Source: Delphinus delphis
Lineage: Eukaryota; Chordata; Mammalia; Artiodactyla; Delphinidae
Direction: 5' to 3'
DNA: 64,000 nt
Assembly: GCF_949987515.2 (NCBI RefSeq)
Contig: NC_082687.1
Location: 114,681,838 to 114,745,837, forward strand
In this document: positions 12,119 through 23,100 of the stretch, piece by piece
Layout: each line of letters starts with the position of its first letter
Numbering within the stretch: position 1 is the first letter of the stretch
The notes under the pieces: generated by a model
Told to the model about the DNA's origin: nothing
What the model saw: the letters and a program-made list of their open reading frames with translations, nothing else
Databases searched by the model: none
Program-made: the position numbers and the translations under genes

Positions 12119-12562
12119 TGAGATCACCACCACCATACGTCCCCAGCAGACGTATTTGCTGAGCTCAAACCACAGTTCCAGCAGCTTTTTTTTTTCAGAC
12201 CTCAGTGCAGATGCAAAGGAAATTTCCATATTTCAAAATATATTTAACTATTCAATTGAAGAGCTTTTACCCCACCTGCAATCGGAAATGATTAATCTGC
12301 AGCATAATGATATGCTAAAAGGCAAATATCAATAGAGGAATTTAAGAGAATTGATGAATGTCTTCCAAGCCTTGAATAAGCTCAATTAAAATCATATGCT
12401 CATTGATTGATAAAAGTATTCGTCAGTGCCTATCTTAGTGAGAAGACATTTTCAAAGATGAAATACAAAAAAATCTCATCACATCTCATCATTAACAGAT
12501 GGGCATTTGGAATCTTTTTGACAATAGGGATTACTAACTTAATTAAGTGAAATGTTACCCCC

Positions 12563-13004
12563 TATTTTAGTTTGCAAGGGCTACCATAACAAGTATGACG
12601 AGCTGGTGGCTTTAAACAACAGATTTGTTGTCTCACAGTTCTGAGGGCTAGAAATTAATCAAGGTTTTGCCCATTTGGTTCCTTCTGAGGGCTGAGGAAG
12701 AATCTGTTCTCTGTCTTTCTTCTGGGTGGTTTAGCAGCAGTCTTTGGTGTTCCTTCACTTGTAGACACATTGCCCTGGTCTCTGACTGATGATCATAGGC
12801 ATTTACCTTGTGTGTGTATCTGTCTCCAAATTTTTGCAGTTTATAAGGATACCAATTATACTGGATCAGGGCCCACCCTAATGACCTTATTTTAGCTTGA
12901 TTACTTCTGTGAAGATACTATAATCAAATGAGTCCACATTCTGAGGTACTGAGGGTTAGGACTTCAACATATAAATTTTGAGGGAACAGAATTCAACCCA
13001 TAAC
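12563..13004 (-). repeat. MLT1-type LTR (ERVL-MaLR)
   Basis: The minus-strand copy reads inward from the right as GGGTTGAATTCTGTTCCCTC, and from the left its plus strand starts TTAGTTTGCAAGGGCTACC, the complement of the MaLR LTR 3' end. 'ggcccaccctaatgacct' (12870) and 'gttaggacttcaacatat' (12954) are clear family landmarks. It is a solo LTR without coding content and probably truncates the right end of the Charlie element. Confidence 0.9.
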
Positions 13005-13711
13005 TCCTTTGTAAAAGAATTTCATTCTTCTCATTAGTATTACAAACTTTATTATTATTTGAATGTCAATAATAATTTATGTAAATAGGTTATATATTAG
13101 TGTTGCTCCCTTGCTCACCCATCTACTTGGTGAATTATATTTCAGTTTTTCTATGTGTCAGTTTATCCAGATATGCATCCTGCATTTGTAGGAAGGAAGT
13201 GAAGGCATGGCTAGAAGGTTTCGTGGAGAAGACTCAGTAGGCTAACTATTTCTTTATGTTCAGTCATTTTTCCTGATTTGAACTCAACTCCTCCAGCTTC
13301 CAACTACTTCACTGAGGTTTGTAATTCTGAATATTTCCTTGGGTTCTTATACATAAATCACATTCACAATTAGTTCTCAAAAACAACTTTTACTTCCCAT
13401 CCTGCTAAGTCATTTACCATTCATCCATCCACTTCTCCACCATCTTCTCTTCTGTCCTGTGTCAGATTAAGTCTTCAGTGAAGCAAAATTGAGATCAGGC
13501 GTGGACAGAAATGGCCAAACCCTCATGCTAGTTATTGTCTGGGGTAACCTGGGAATACCATGGTTTCAGCATAAATGCTGAGGCAGATCCTAAAGATAAT
13601 GCAGCTGAAGGCTGTAGGTCAACCCCACTCCCTGTAGTTGAATGGCAAGTTCTTTGAAGAGATATCTGAATAATACATCCCTGTTGTTGACACAGTTCAA
13701 TAGTGCTTCAT
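13005..13711. other. Unassigned sequence
   Basis: Mixed AT-rich to moderately balanced DNA. Some of the first 100 bases could be the lost 3' end of the Charlie element, but no terminal repeat is visible. No gene was seen. Confidence 0.45.
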
Positions 13712-14335
13712 GGATTTATTTATTTATTTTTTACTCTTTCTTTAAAAATTTTATAGCAGTTTTTGGTTCACAATAAAATTGAGGGGAAGGTACAGCGATT
13801 TCCCATTTACACCCTGCCCCAACACATGCGTGTGTTACTGAACTCAGGTCTGGTTGCTCACTGCTCGAAAATCAATACCTGGGAGGCAGTTGTTTGTAGA
13901 AAGGAAATTTGCTTTTAATCAGAATGTCAGCAATCTGGGCAATTGGTGGACTCATTGTCCTACATAAACCGTCTTCAAAGATTCTGCTCAGCCATGAAAG
14001 TTTTTAAAGGAAAAAAGGGGATGTAATTTCAGTTAATCATTGAGATAGGGGTCAGAGTCGTCACCATCCCCCAGTGCATGCAGGCTTGTTGACTTCTTGT
14101 GATCTTTAGATGCTATCTTGTTCACACAGTTTGTTCACAAAATTACTAAAGGGGAAGCTAGGAAAGAGATCTGGTTATCTGTTAATTACTTATTCTTCAT
14201 TTCGACTTATTTGATCTATGGAAAGAACCAGCAGGCTAGGCAAGGTATTGTGTGATCAGAAGATTTGAAAGGTGTGCTAGGGCCAGAGATGAGTAGAGCA
14301 TGGGGGCACCTGGTTTGAAAGTTAGTTGCAATGTA

Positions 14336-15616
14336 TTGGGTGGGCCAAAATGTTCATTTGTTTTTTTCCATGATATGGCTCTAGTAGCACTTAGATGTCT
14401 TTAACTTCATTCGAAACAGTTTTGTTAGATTGTATGTGAAGCTGTCATATCAGCATGCTTTTAAAAAAAGACTTACCAAAATTGGTGAATTTTTGTATGG
14501 CCATTTTAATATTGAAGGTGGAAGAAAAAGAGCAACATTTTCAGCATATTATACTTTATTATTTCAAGAAAGGTAAAAAAGCAACTGAAATGCAAACAAA
14601 GATTTGTGCAGTGTATGGAGAAGGTGCTGTGACTGATTGAGCATGTCCAAAGTGGTTTGCGAAGTTTCGTGCTGGAGATATCTTGCTGGACCATGCTCCA
14701 CTGTCGGGTAGACCAGTTGAAGTTGATAGTGATCCAATAGAGACATTAATTGAAAACAGTCAATGTTATACCACGTGGGAGATGGCCGACATACTCAAAA
14801 TATCCAAATCAAGTGTTGAAAATCATTTGCACCAGCTTGGTTATGTTAATCGTCTTGAGGTTTGGGTTCCACAAAAGTTAAGCGAAAAGAAACGTTCTTG
14901 ACCATATTTCCACATGCGATTCTCTACTGAAACATAACAAAAACATTCCGTTTTTAAAACAAATTGTGACAAGCAATGAAAAGTGGATTCTGTACAATAA
15001 TGTGGAATGGAAGAGATCATGGGGTAAGTGAAATGAACCACCACCAATTACACCAAAGCCTGGACTTCATCCAAAGAAAGTGATGTTGTGTATATGGTGG
15101 GATTGGAAGGGAGTCCTCTATTATTAGCTCCTTCAGGAAAACCAAATGATTAATTCCAACGAGTACTACTCCCAGTTAGACCAACTGAAAGCAGCACTTA
15201 TTGAAAAGCATCTGGAATTAGTCAACAGAAAACGCATAATCTTCCATCAGGATAATGCAGCACCGCGTGTTTCTTTGATGACCAGGCAAAAACTGTTACA
15301 GCTTGGCTGGGGAGTTCTGATTCATCCACCATATTCACCAGACATTGCACATTTGGATTTCCATTTATTTGGGTCTTTGAAAAATTCTCTTAATAGAAAA
15401 AATTTCAATTCCCTGGAAGACTGTAAAAGGTACCTGGAACAGTTCTTTGCTCAGACAAAAAGTTTTGGGAAGATGGAATTATGAAGTTGCCTGAAAAATG
15501 GCAGAAAGTAGTAGAACAGAAGGGTGAATACGTTGTTCTATAAAGTTCTTGGTGAAAATGAAAAATGTGTCTTTTATTTTTACTTAAAAACCGAAGGCAC
15601 TTTTTGACCAACCCAA
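14336..15616 (+). mobile_element. Full-length mariner DNA transposon
   Basis: The 1281-bp unit is bounded by inverted ends: TTGGGTGGGCCAAAATGTTC on the left and the complement TTGGGTTGGTCAAAAAGTGC on the right. The left flank is the expected TA (14334-14335); the right-hand TA has decayed to AA. Length, ends and encoded transposase fit the Tc1/mariner superfamily, closest from memory to the Mariner1 group of cetartiodactyls. It is inserted into the solo LTR, so it is younger than the LTR and the old L1. Confidence 0.92.
14431..15484 (+). pseudogene. Mariner transposase pseudogene (DD34D type)
   Basis: Pieces of the transposase follow one another in plus-strand frames. First comes the N-terminal helix-turn-helix region with KWFAKFRAGD (after 14650). 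The linker motif normally WVPHEL appears as WVPQKL near 14862-14879. The catalytic core follows. The second and third acidic residues are intact: HQDNA (Asp codon 15251-15253) and AHLDFH (Asp codon 15356-15358), exactly 34 residues apart. The first is changed: TSNEKW has Asn at 14975-14977 where mariners have Asp. Stops include TGA at 14638 and 14899, and at least one frameshift follows. The final 112-codon stretch (15146-15484) is uninterrupted. No active enzyme can be made. Confidence 0.88.
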
Positions 15617-16430
15617 AAGCTTTGCTTAAATTGACAAGAAAAGGGGTTTCCTGCTGAGGATGGTTTCCTGAAAAGAGCTGCTTACAAATATCCTCCTTCA
15701 TTATTAGTATCCCCCACCAGAGTGGTATATTTGTTACAACTGATGAATCAACATTGAGACATCATGATCAAAGTCCATAGTTTACATTACAAGTCACTCT
15801 TGGTGATGTACGTTTTGTGGGTTTAGAAAAAAGTATGACATGTATCCATCATTATGGTATCATAGAGAATATTTTCACTGACCTAAAAATTCTCTGGGCT
15901 CTGCTTGAACATCTCTCCACAACCCCTCCTCCACCCCTCCTCCACATCTCTTGACAACCACTGATCCTTTTACTGTTTCCATAGTTTGCCTTTTCCAGAA
16001 TGTCATATATTTGGAATCATACTGTACGTAGTCTTTGAAGATTGGCTTCCATCACTTAGTCATATGCATTATATTTAAAGTTCCTCCATGTCTTTTCATG
16101 GCTTTAGAGCTCATTTCTTTTAGCACTGAATAGTATTCCATTGTCTGAATGTAGCATTATTTATATATCCGTTTACCTACTGAAGGATATCTTGGTTGCT
16201 TCCAAGGTTTGACAATTATTAATAAAGCTACTATTAATAGTCCACGTCCAGGTTTTTGTATGGAAATAAGTTTTCAACTACTTTGGGTAAATACCAAGGA
16301 GCATGATTTTTGGATCATCTGATGAGAGTACGTTTAGTTTTGTAAGAACCACTGAACTGTCTTCCAAAGTGGATGTATTGATGATTTGCGTTCCAACCCA
16401 TGCCTTTGCTTTTACATGCACATTTGGAGT

Positions 16431-18960
16431 GTAGCTCCTCCTTAGCTCCAGTGGGCTTTTTTTCTGAGGGAAAACTTACAAGTTAGGGTAAACTTAAGGA
16501 GCAGTGGGCACTCACTCTCTCCCTTTACAACTGTCTATTCTAGATCGCCTTATTCTTGAGGGGTCTGTGTCTCTGACAGCCATATTTTTCTCAGGCAGGA
16601 TTAGGGCTGTTGGCAAGGAAAACTTTTCCTCTATCCTCTTATGTTCAATGTTTGAGGGCCTGAAAATTAAGCTGACAAAAGACAGATCAGCAAGAGAAAA
16701 GACAGATGCTTTTTATTCATGTACAGATGCAGTTCACAGAAAAGTTGTGGCTCAAGGAGGTGGTTAGAATTTGAGGCGTACACATCATCTTAGTAGGGGA
16801 AGGGGGTGAGAAAGGGCACTTATGGGAAAACAAATGACTCCTAGAAAATGTAAATGGGCCCTTAGGAAAATAGATGGGTGATATGATAGTTTTGTGACAA
16901 TGTTTTGGTGTGCTGTCGACTTCTCACTAGTGATAAGAGTCACTGGTTGTAAAACTTTTGGGGAGCAGATTTATGACAATCTAGTTCTTTTGGGAGGCTC
17001 TGCTTTTAGGTTGATAAGCTACTTAAAGAAAAAAGCCTATTCTCAAATGCCTTCACTCAAAATAATGTTTATGTCACAGTGGCATAGTCAAGACCCCTTC
17101 AATGGACTTGTCAACTCAATCGTAATTGGGTGAGTAGTACCATCAGACAGTCTGGGTTCCAGGTATATAACTCCCTGCCCTAATTGTGTAATTAGGGCAG
17201 CTCTAGCTCCTTGGTTACCCTTGCCAATATTCTGACTTATTCCCGGTCCTGGACTACAGAGAACCACAAAAATCTCAGGAGGCAGCCATAGATTTTACCC
17301 TTCCCGTGGCAGAGTGTGACCTTTTAGGGACAAAACAGTCCCCAAATAAGTATGCCTCTTGGTACTCTGTCCTTTGTAGCATTTTTATCTTGCAATAGAT
17401 TGAGGTTTAGTCCTCCAGAATTTATGCCTTGGCTAATCCGACAGGATCCAATTCTACAAGTTATCATGCATTCAGAAGCTCTTGTTATAAAAGGTTTCAT
17501 GACTACTTGGGCCCAGCCATATTAGAGCTCTTTTTCAAAAGATGGGTAATTCTGTCTTGCAAATGATATGGCCTTGCTTCAGAACTGCAAGGTGGGGAGT
17601 TATGTTATGATTCTCCCAATGGGGCATAAACTCCACACTGAAATTTTTTCTACGACCATCACCATAGATTCTGCAGATTTTAAGGCCCAATTGCAGGGCT
17701 GCATGCATCAAAATCTGAACCTGCTGCAGAGCCCTTTCTTGTTTTACACCCTATTCAAATCTTCAGCCGCCTTGTCATTTGGTATAGGGGTTGGAGAAGT
17801 ATTCGTAGGTGAGTGAAATAGCTTACCAGGTATTATGGTCCCTTGTTATGGCAGGGAATACAAGTTGTAGCAATATACCTCTTAGTTTTGAGGGAAATTT
17901 CCTGGCATGCCCCTTTTCCCTGGACCCCTAAAAACTTTACTGAAGAAACAGGTCTCTAATTCTCCATAAAGTTTACTTTACCTTCTGGAGTACATTGGCT
18001 TTTACTGAAGCCTCCAGTGTGTTAAATACCTCCTGCTTAGTCTTCTCTATCACCAGTTATCATGATATAAGAAATTTCTTTAATATTTTTCAGGATGTTC
18101 AGATAGCCCAGTTCTCTTTAGACTATATTACGGCAGAAAATGAGAACATTAACATAGTCCTGGGACAAAGTTGTGAATATATGTTTTTGCCAATTCCATG
18201 TGAATTTGAAATATTTCTGACCTTTTTTTCTTTTATTTTTTGGTATATAAAAGAACACATTTGACAAATCAATGACCGCATATTATATACCTGAGCTTTG
18301 AATCTGTTCTAGCAAAGATGCCATCTCTTGGATGGCAGCCACAACTGTCGCTATGGCTTGCTTGAGCCTTTGGAATTCTGTAGTCCTCATGTAGGACCTA
18401 GTGAACTATGCAGTATCCAGATATGTGACTTGTATGAAGATATGCTAAATACCACTACTCCTACACCCTTTAGCTTTTTAAGGTATCCATAATCTCTACT
18501 ATTTCCCTGGATATGATGATGATGTGATTTACTACAGAGGTTTTCCTACTTAATAGCTTTTGCCCCACAGACCAAAGACCCAATTGGGTATTATCCCAAC
18601 TTCTAAGTATGTGTGTTTCAATTATATGCACATGGGGTAGATAAATGACACTGGGTGTGTCCATGGAAACAATGACCACTGTAAGGCCAGATTTTGGCTT
18701 GGATTTCCATTATTACCTAGTTTCTGTTTGCTCTTCTAAAAGAGGGGCTATGGTGATGCTCTAGGTATCTGGGATAAATATCACATTATAATCTGTGGCC
18801 CAACAGTCAGTGAAATTTCTGGGATTTCCCTTTTCGCACTGTACATTAAGTGGCTTTAGATCCATTTAGGGAAAAGATTGGAGGAATCATTATAGTGTAT
18901 ACATGCTATGGTGCTGCTGGTTCTTCCTATGTAGGTTCCTGCATTCACAATCACTTACAT
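16431..18960 (-). mobile_element. Endogenous retrovirus remnant (ERV1-like): LTR plus pol
   Basis: This is an old germline copy on the minus strand. The left part holds LTR-like sequence: a minus-strand AATAAA lies at 16712-16717, followed by a CT-rich U5-like stretch ending in CCAACA near 16609. To its right is internal sequence with reverse-transcriptase and later pol homology (17400-18360) in several broken frames. Gag and env were not recognised, and no right-hand LTR is visible. The provirus is therefore truncated and deleted, and it cannot encode a protein. The outer limits are approximate. The stretch 16431-16608 left of the LTR end is unassigned. Confidence 0.6.
17400..18360 (-). pseudogene. 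Retroviral pol pseudogene (reverse transcriptase part)
   Basis: On the minus strand at 18251-18283 the translation contains VIDLSN, matching the conserved first block of retroviral reverse transcriptase. Readable stretches downstream (towards lower coordinates) resemble the rest of the polymerase and the connection region. Stop codons and frame changes are frequent, and the YxDD-type active-site block could not be identified intact. This is a fossil with no coding function. Confidence 0.6.
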
Positions 18961-19520
18961 CTATGTGTTTATTTATTCCTGCTTTTTATAGAACATACGC
19001 ACACACACACGGAGTCCTTTCTTTGCAGAGTAATGCAACACCATAAAAATAAATTTGCAACCTGAAATCATACAAAGTATTCTTAATAATCAATAGGAAA
19101 AAATTATGATTCTCCCACAACCTCTAAAATCATTTTTCAAACATTAAATTTTTTCTTACTCTCAGTTACATATCTAAGGAAATGAAAAAAAATGGTAAAA
19201 CTAATATTTATTTACTACATTGTAATTTAAAACATTAGAAACACAGAATTAACATGCCTTATTTCTTTGTAGAAAAATTTCCAAGAATACTTTGAACAGC
19301 AATTGCCTTTTGCTTATTGTATAATCTACAATTTGGAACAAATATCTTTGTTATGAGGAATTAACATACTTCTTTTCTGTGTTTGAGTCAGCTTTCAGCA
19401 TTATATTGTTTGCACTGTCAATGTCATGAAATATCTCCTAGAATCCCTTTAATGAAGTTTCTTGGCCAATGTCATTTCCTCTGGAACACCTTTATCCTTT
19501 TTATCATTACAGTTTCTTAG
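18961..19520. other. Unassigned AT-rich sequence
   Basis: No gene or repeat was recognised beyond a very short CA tract near 18999-19011. Confidence 0.6.
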
Positions 19521-19535
19521 TATGCTGATAAATTT

Positions 19536-19757
19536 GTTTAAAACTTTTTTTTTTTTTTTTTTTTTGCATTACGTGGGCCTCTCACTGTTGTGGCCTCTCC
19601 TGTTGTGGAGCACAGGCTCTGGACACGCAGGCTCAGCGGCCATGGCTCACGGGCCCAGCCGCTCCGCGGCATGTGGGATCTTCCCGGACCGGGGCACGAA
19701 CCCGTGTCCCCTGCATCGGCAGGCGGACTCTCAACCACTGCGCCACCAGGGAAGCCC
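19536..19757 (-). mobile_element. CHR-type tRNA-derived SINE
   Basis: The minus strand starts GGGCTTCCCTGGTGGCGCAG, the tRNA-related head, and ends in a poly-A tract (T-run 19546-19565 on the plus strand). The internal RNA polymerase III promoter is visible: an A box around 19731-19745 and a B box GGTTCGTGCCC (complement at 19692-19702). It is flanked by a perfect 15-bp target duplication, TATGCTGATAAATTT, at 19521-19535 and 19758-19772. The clean duplication and CpG-rich body indicate a fairly recent insertion. Confidence 0.96.
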
Positions 19758-19772
19758 TATGCTGATAAATTT

Positions 19773-20150
19773 ATCTACACTCAGTTCCCCTGGCTGCATA
19801 TCGAGAGTTTCTTCAACTCTGACAGCCCAACATTCTGACAGTCATTTATTTCTTCTATAACTCCAGCTTGTATGATTTGAATTTCATTTCCAGCATAATC
19901 ACCTTTTGGTTTTTATGTTGGCCACTTCCCTCTTTTGATCATGGATTATTATGTAATATCATAGGGGCTATTCAGTGGGAAATGAATAGGAACCACAATT
20001 ACATGCATTGCTATCTACGTGTGAATAGGGTAACGAATGTGCATTCACAGATTTTGAAAGAAGTAAAGTGATTGGTCACTGATCATGGTGTGTAGTTGTT
20101 ATTCATGTTGAGATTTGTAGACTGAAGACCCAGAAGTGAAGCTTGTACTT
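19773..20150. other. Unassigned sequence
   Basis: No gene or repeat was recognised between the SINE and the long L1. Confidence 0.55.
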
Positions 20151-23100
20151 TTTACAGTCACTTTCAGTGGAACTGCAGTAACTGGAAGTCTCAGACTGCA
20201 AATTGTCTTCCAGAGCAGCTGTACCATTTTGCTTTTCCAACAGCAACAAATGAGAATTCCTGTTGCTCAGCATCTTCCCAAATATTTTCCTTGGGCAGTT
20301 ATTGGATTTTAGTGATTTGAATTTCTGTATGGTTGTATCACATTATTATTTTGATTTTTAATTCCCTAACCACATATAATTCATGTTAATCACCTTTCCA
20401 TATGCTTATTTGTCATCTCTGTATCTTTGGTGAAATAAGCGTTTGATTTTTTTACTCATTTAATTGAACTGTTTTTCTTATTGTGTGTTTTAAGAATTCT
20501 TTGTGTATTTTAGATATAAAGTTCCTTATCAGAAGTGTCTTTTGCAAATATTTTCTCCAAGACTGTGGCTTGTCTTCTAATTCTCTTGATACTGTGTTTG
20601 TCAAAGTAGAAGTTTTAAATTTTAATAAGGTCCAACTTATCAATCCTTTCTTTCATAGATCATGTCTTAGGTGTTATACATAAAAACTCATCACCAACCT
20701 AAAGTTACCTAGGTTTTCTCCTATGATACCTTCTAGAAGCTTTATAATTTTGCATCTTACATATAGATCCATTTTGAGTTAATTTTTATAAAATATGTAA
20801 GCTTTGTGTCTAGGTTTTTTTTTTTTTTTGCATGTGCATGTCCAATTGCTCCAATACCATTTGTTGAAAAGACTCCCCCCCCTTTTTTTTTTCTCTTCAT
20901 TAAATTGCCCTTGCTTCTTTGTCAGAGATCAGTTGACTATATTTGTGTGGGTCTGATTCAAGACTCTTTATTCTATTCCATTAATCAATTTATCTATTCT
21001 TTTGCTAATACCACACTGTTGTGATTACTGTAGCTTGATGATAAGTCTTGAAGTGGAATAGTGCCAATCCTCTGACTTTGTTCTTATTCACTACTGTATT
21101 GAGTAGTATTTGTGTGCTTTGCTTTACCATTTCATACAAAATGTGTAATCAGTTTGCAGAAATCCACAAAACAGTTTCCAGGGATTTCAAATGGTATTGA
21201 ATTGAACCTATAGATCAAGTTGGGAAGAGCTGACATATTAACAATAGTGAATCTTCCTGTCCTTGAACATGGAACATCTCTTCATTTATTCAGATCATTT
21301 TTAATTCCTTTCATCAGAGTTTTGTAATTTTTCTCATTTATATACTATGCATATTTTGTTAGATCTATACCTAAATATGTCATTGTTTTGGTGTTAATGT
21401 AAATGTTATTGTATTTTAATTTCAAATTCCAATCATTCATTGCTGGATTATATGAAAGCGATTGATATTTGTATATCAATTTGTATACTGCAATTTTGCT
21501 TTGTTAGTTCCAGGAGATTTTTTTTAATTGATTCTTTGGAATTGTCTGCATAAACAATTATGCCATCTGGGAACAAAGACAATTTTATTTCCTCCTTCCC
21601 AATCTTTCATTTCCTATTCTAGTTTTATTGCATTAGCTAAGACTTCCAGTTTTGTGAGATGGGTTGCCTTATCTCTGGTCTTGGGGAGAAAGCATCTAGT
21701 TTCTCACCATTAGTTATGACCTGTGTTTTGTCTTGTATCATTTTGTTTTTTGGAGACGTTGTTTTTCTCAAGGGATTTCCACTCTATTCCCTAGAAACTT
21801 TGCTGAAAGTTTCTATTATAAATAAGTATTGGATGCTTTTTCTGCATCTATTGATTTTCAAGTAATTTTTCTTCTTTAGCATTTTTATCATTGAATGTTC
21901 ACATGATCGATAGAAATGACTCATTTCTGATATTAAAATTTTGTGTCTTCTCCTTTTTTTTCTTGGTTTGTAGGGCTAGAGGTCCATCAAATTTATTCAT
22001 CTTTTCAAAGAATCAGCCTTGGTTTTGTTGACTGTGTTATTGATTTTCTTTTTTTCAATTTCATCCATTTCTGCTGTAATTTTAATTTTTTTCTTATATT
22101 TGATTTGCATGTAATTTGCTCTTCTTTCTCTTGTTTCTAAGGATGAGGCTTAGATTATTGATTTTAGATCTTCTTTTCTGATACATGTATTCATTGCTAT
22201 AAATTTTCCTCTAAATGCCAGTTTTGCTGCACTGCACACGTTGTGATAGTTTTATTTTTATTTTTGCACAGTTCAAAATATTTTTAAAAATTTCTCTTGA
22301 GACTGTCTTTGTCCCTTGTGTTATTTAGAAGGTTGTTGTTTAATCTCCAAATATTTAGTATTTTTCAGCTCTCTGTTATTGACTTCTAATTGAATTCCAC
22401 TGTGGTCTGAGAGCATATATTAGTATAATATCTATTCTTTTACATATTATAGTTTATTTTATAGCCCATATATGATTTATCTTGGTAAATGTTTCATGTG
22501 AGCTTGAGAAGTACATGTATTCTACTGTTTTTAAGTTGAAATATCAGTTTTGAGATAAAAATATCTATTGGATCCAGTTGATCAATGCTACTGTGCAATT
22601 CAACTTCGTCTTTGTTGATTTTATGCCTGCTTGATCTATTAGTAATTAATGAGAGAGGGGCATTGAAGTCTCCAATTATTATAGTAAATTTTGCCTTTTC
22701 TTCCTTGCATTTCTAATAGTTTTTTCCTCCCATTTAAACTGATCATTGATATAGTTGTATTAATAGCTATAACATTTATAACTATTTTCTGTTCATTGTA
22801 CTTGTCCTTTTTTTTTGTAACTTACTCTCCTTTTCTGCCTTCTCTGGTTTTGAGCATTTTATATGGTTCCACTTTTTCTCCCTCTTAGCATATCAAGTAC
22901 ACATTGTTTAAAAACATTTTTATTAGTTACTCTAGAGTTTGCAATATACATTCAAAATAATCTAAGTTCACTTTCATATAACATTAACTTCTTCAAAAGT
23001 AGTGCAGGTAGCTTATAACAGTACTCCCAATTCCTTCCTTCATTCCTTATAACAATGCTGTCATTCATTTCACTAATCTATAAGCTGTGATCACCAAACA

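Larger units (their letters stand above)
10320..12520 (+). pseudogene. Charlie-type hAT transposase pseudogene
   Basis: Fragments in changing plus-strand frames match the hAT/ZBED-type transposase. There is a short run after the CA repeat reading EVTSKVSFQVTHLLAKK (about 10602-10655), then pieces such as EELASLNSL (about 10935-10961). The C-terminal hAT dimerisation block is readable as SAYLSEKTFSKMKYKK (12425-12472). The order N-terminal DNA-binding region, catalytic core, C-terminal dimerisation is kept. Stops, frameshifts, a microsatellite and a 0.5-kb L1 insertion break the frame throughout, so no protein can be made. There is no sign of domestication. Confidence 0.7.
9918..12560 (+). mobile_element. 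hAT-Charlie (Charlie3-like) DNA transposon, autonomous type, degraded
   Basis: The left end CACACGTCAGCAAATT is a degraded MER1/Charlie3 inverted end, followed by the subterminal phrase GAGCTAAGAATGG (9964) seen in that family. Downstream on the same strand lies a broken BED/hAT transposase frame (10320-12520). The element is interrupted by a CA repeat at 10533-10596 and by a young L1 tail at 11620-12118. Its right end is not visible and is probably lost or displaced by the MLT1 LTR that starts at 12563. The presence of coding sequence makes this one of the rarer long copies of a family mostly known from short derivatives. Confidence 0.75.
13831..15686 (-). mobile_element. Solo ERV1-type LTR, split by a mariner
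   Basis: Excluding the mariner at 14336-15616, about 575 bp remain. On the minus strand they start TGTAAGCAGCTCTTTTCAGG and end in AGTTCAGTAACACA, so the TG...CA ends of an LTR are present. The minus-strand phrases 'acaactgcctcccaggtatt' and 'gagcaaccagacctgag' are typical of the LTR 3' region of gamma-type endogenous retroviruses. A TTTAAAA box lies near 14000. No internal retroviral sequence adjoins it, so it is a solo LTR left by recombination. Target duplications at its ends are not recognisable. Confidence 0.7.
13712..16430 (-). mobile_element. Old L1 3' portion, split by later insertions
   Basis: The left part (13712-13830) is the antisense L1M 3' UTR ('cagcgatttcccatttacaccctgcccc'). 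It resumes at 15687 with TTAGTATCCCCCACCAGAG and continues through the antisense ORF2 end ('cctccatgtcttttcatgg', 'ctgaatagtattccattgt', 'gaactgtcttccaaagtgg') to about 16430. The two parts are contiguous in the L1 consensus, so the 1.86 kb between them was inserted later. Right of 16430 the L1 match stops at retroviral sequence. Confidence 0.85.

Noticed and set aside
19536..19757. A functional tRNA gene
   Set aside because: A and B boxes are present but the sequence is the head of a SINE with poly-A tail and target duplication, not a foldable complete tRNA.
19462..19860. 132-codon frame across the SINE
   Set aside because: The central part is a reading of the CHR SINE; similar peptides appear at the other two SINE copies. 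It is a repeat artefact.
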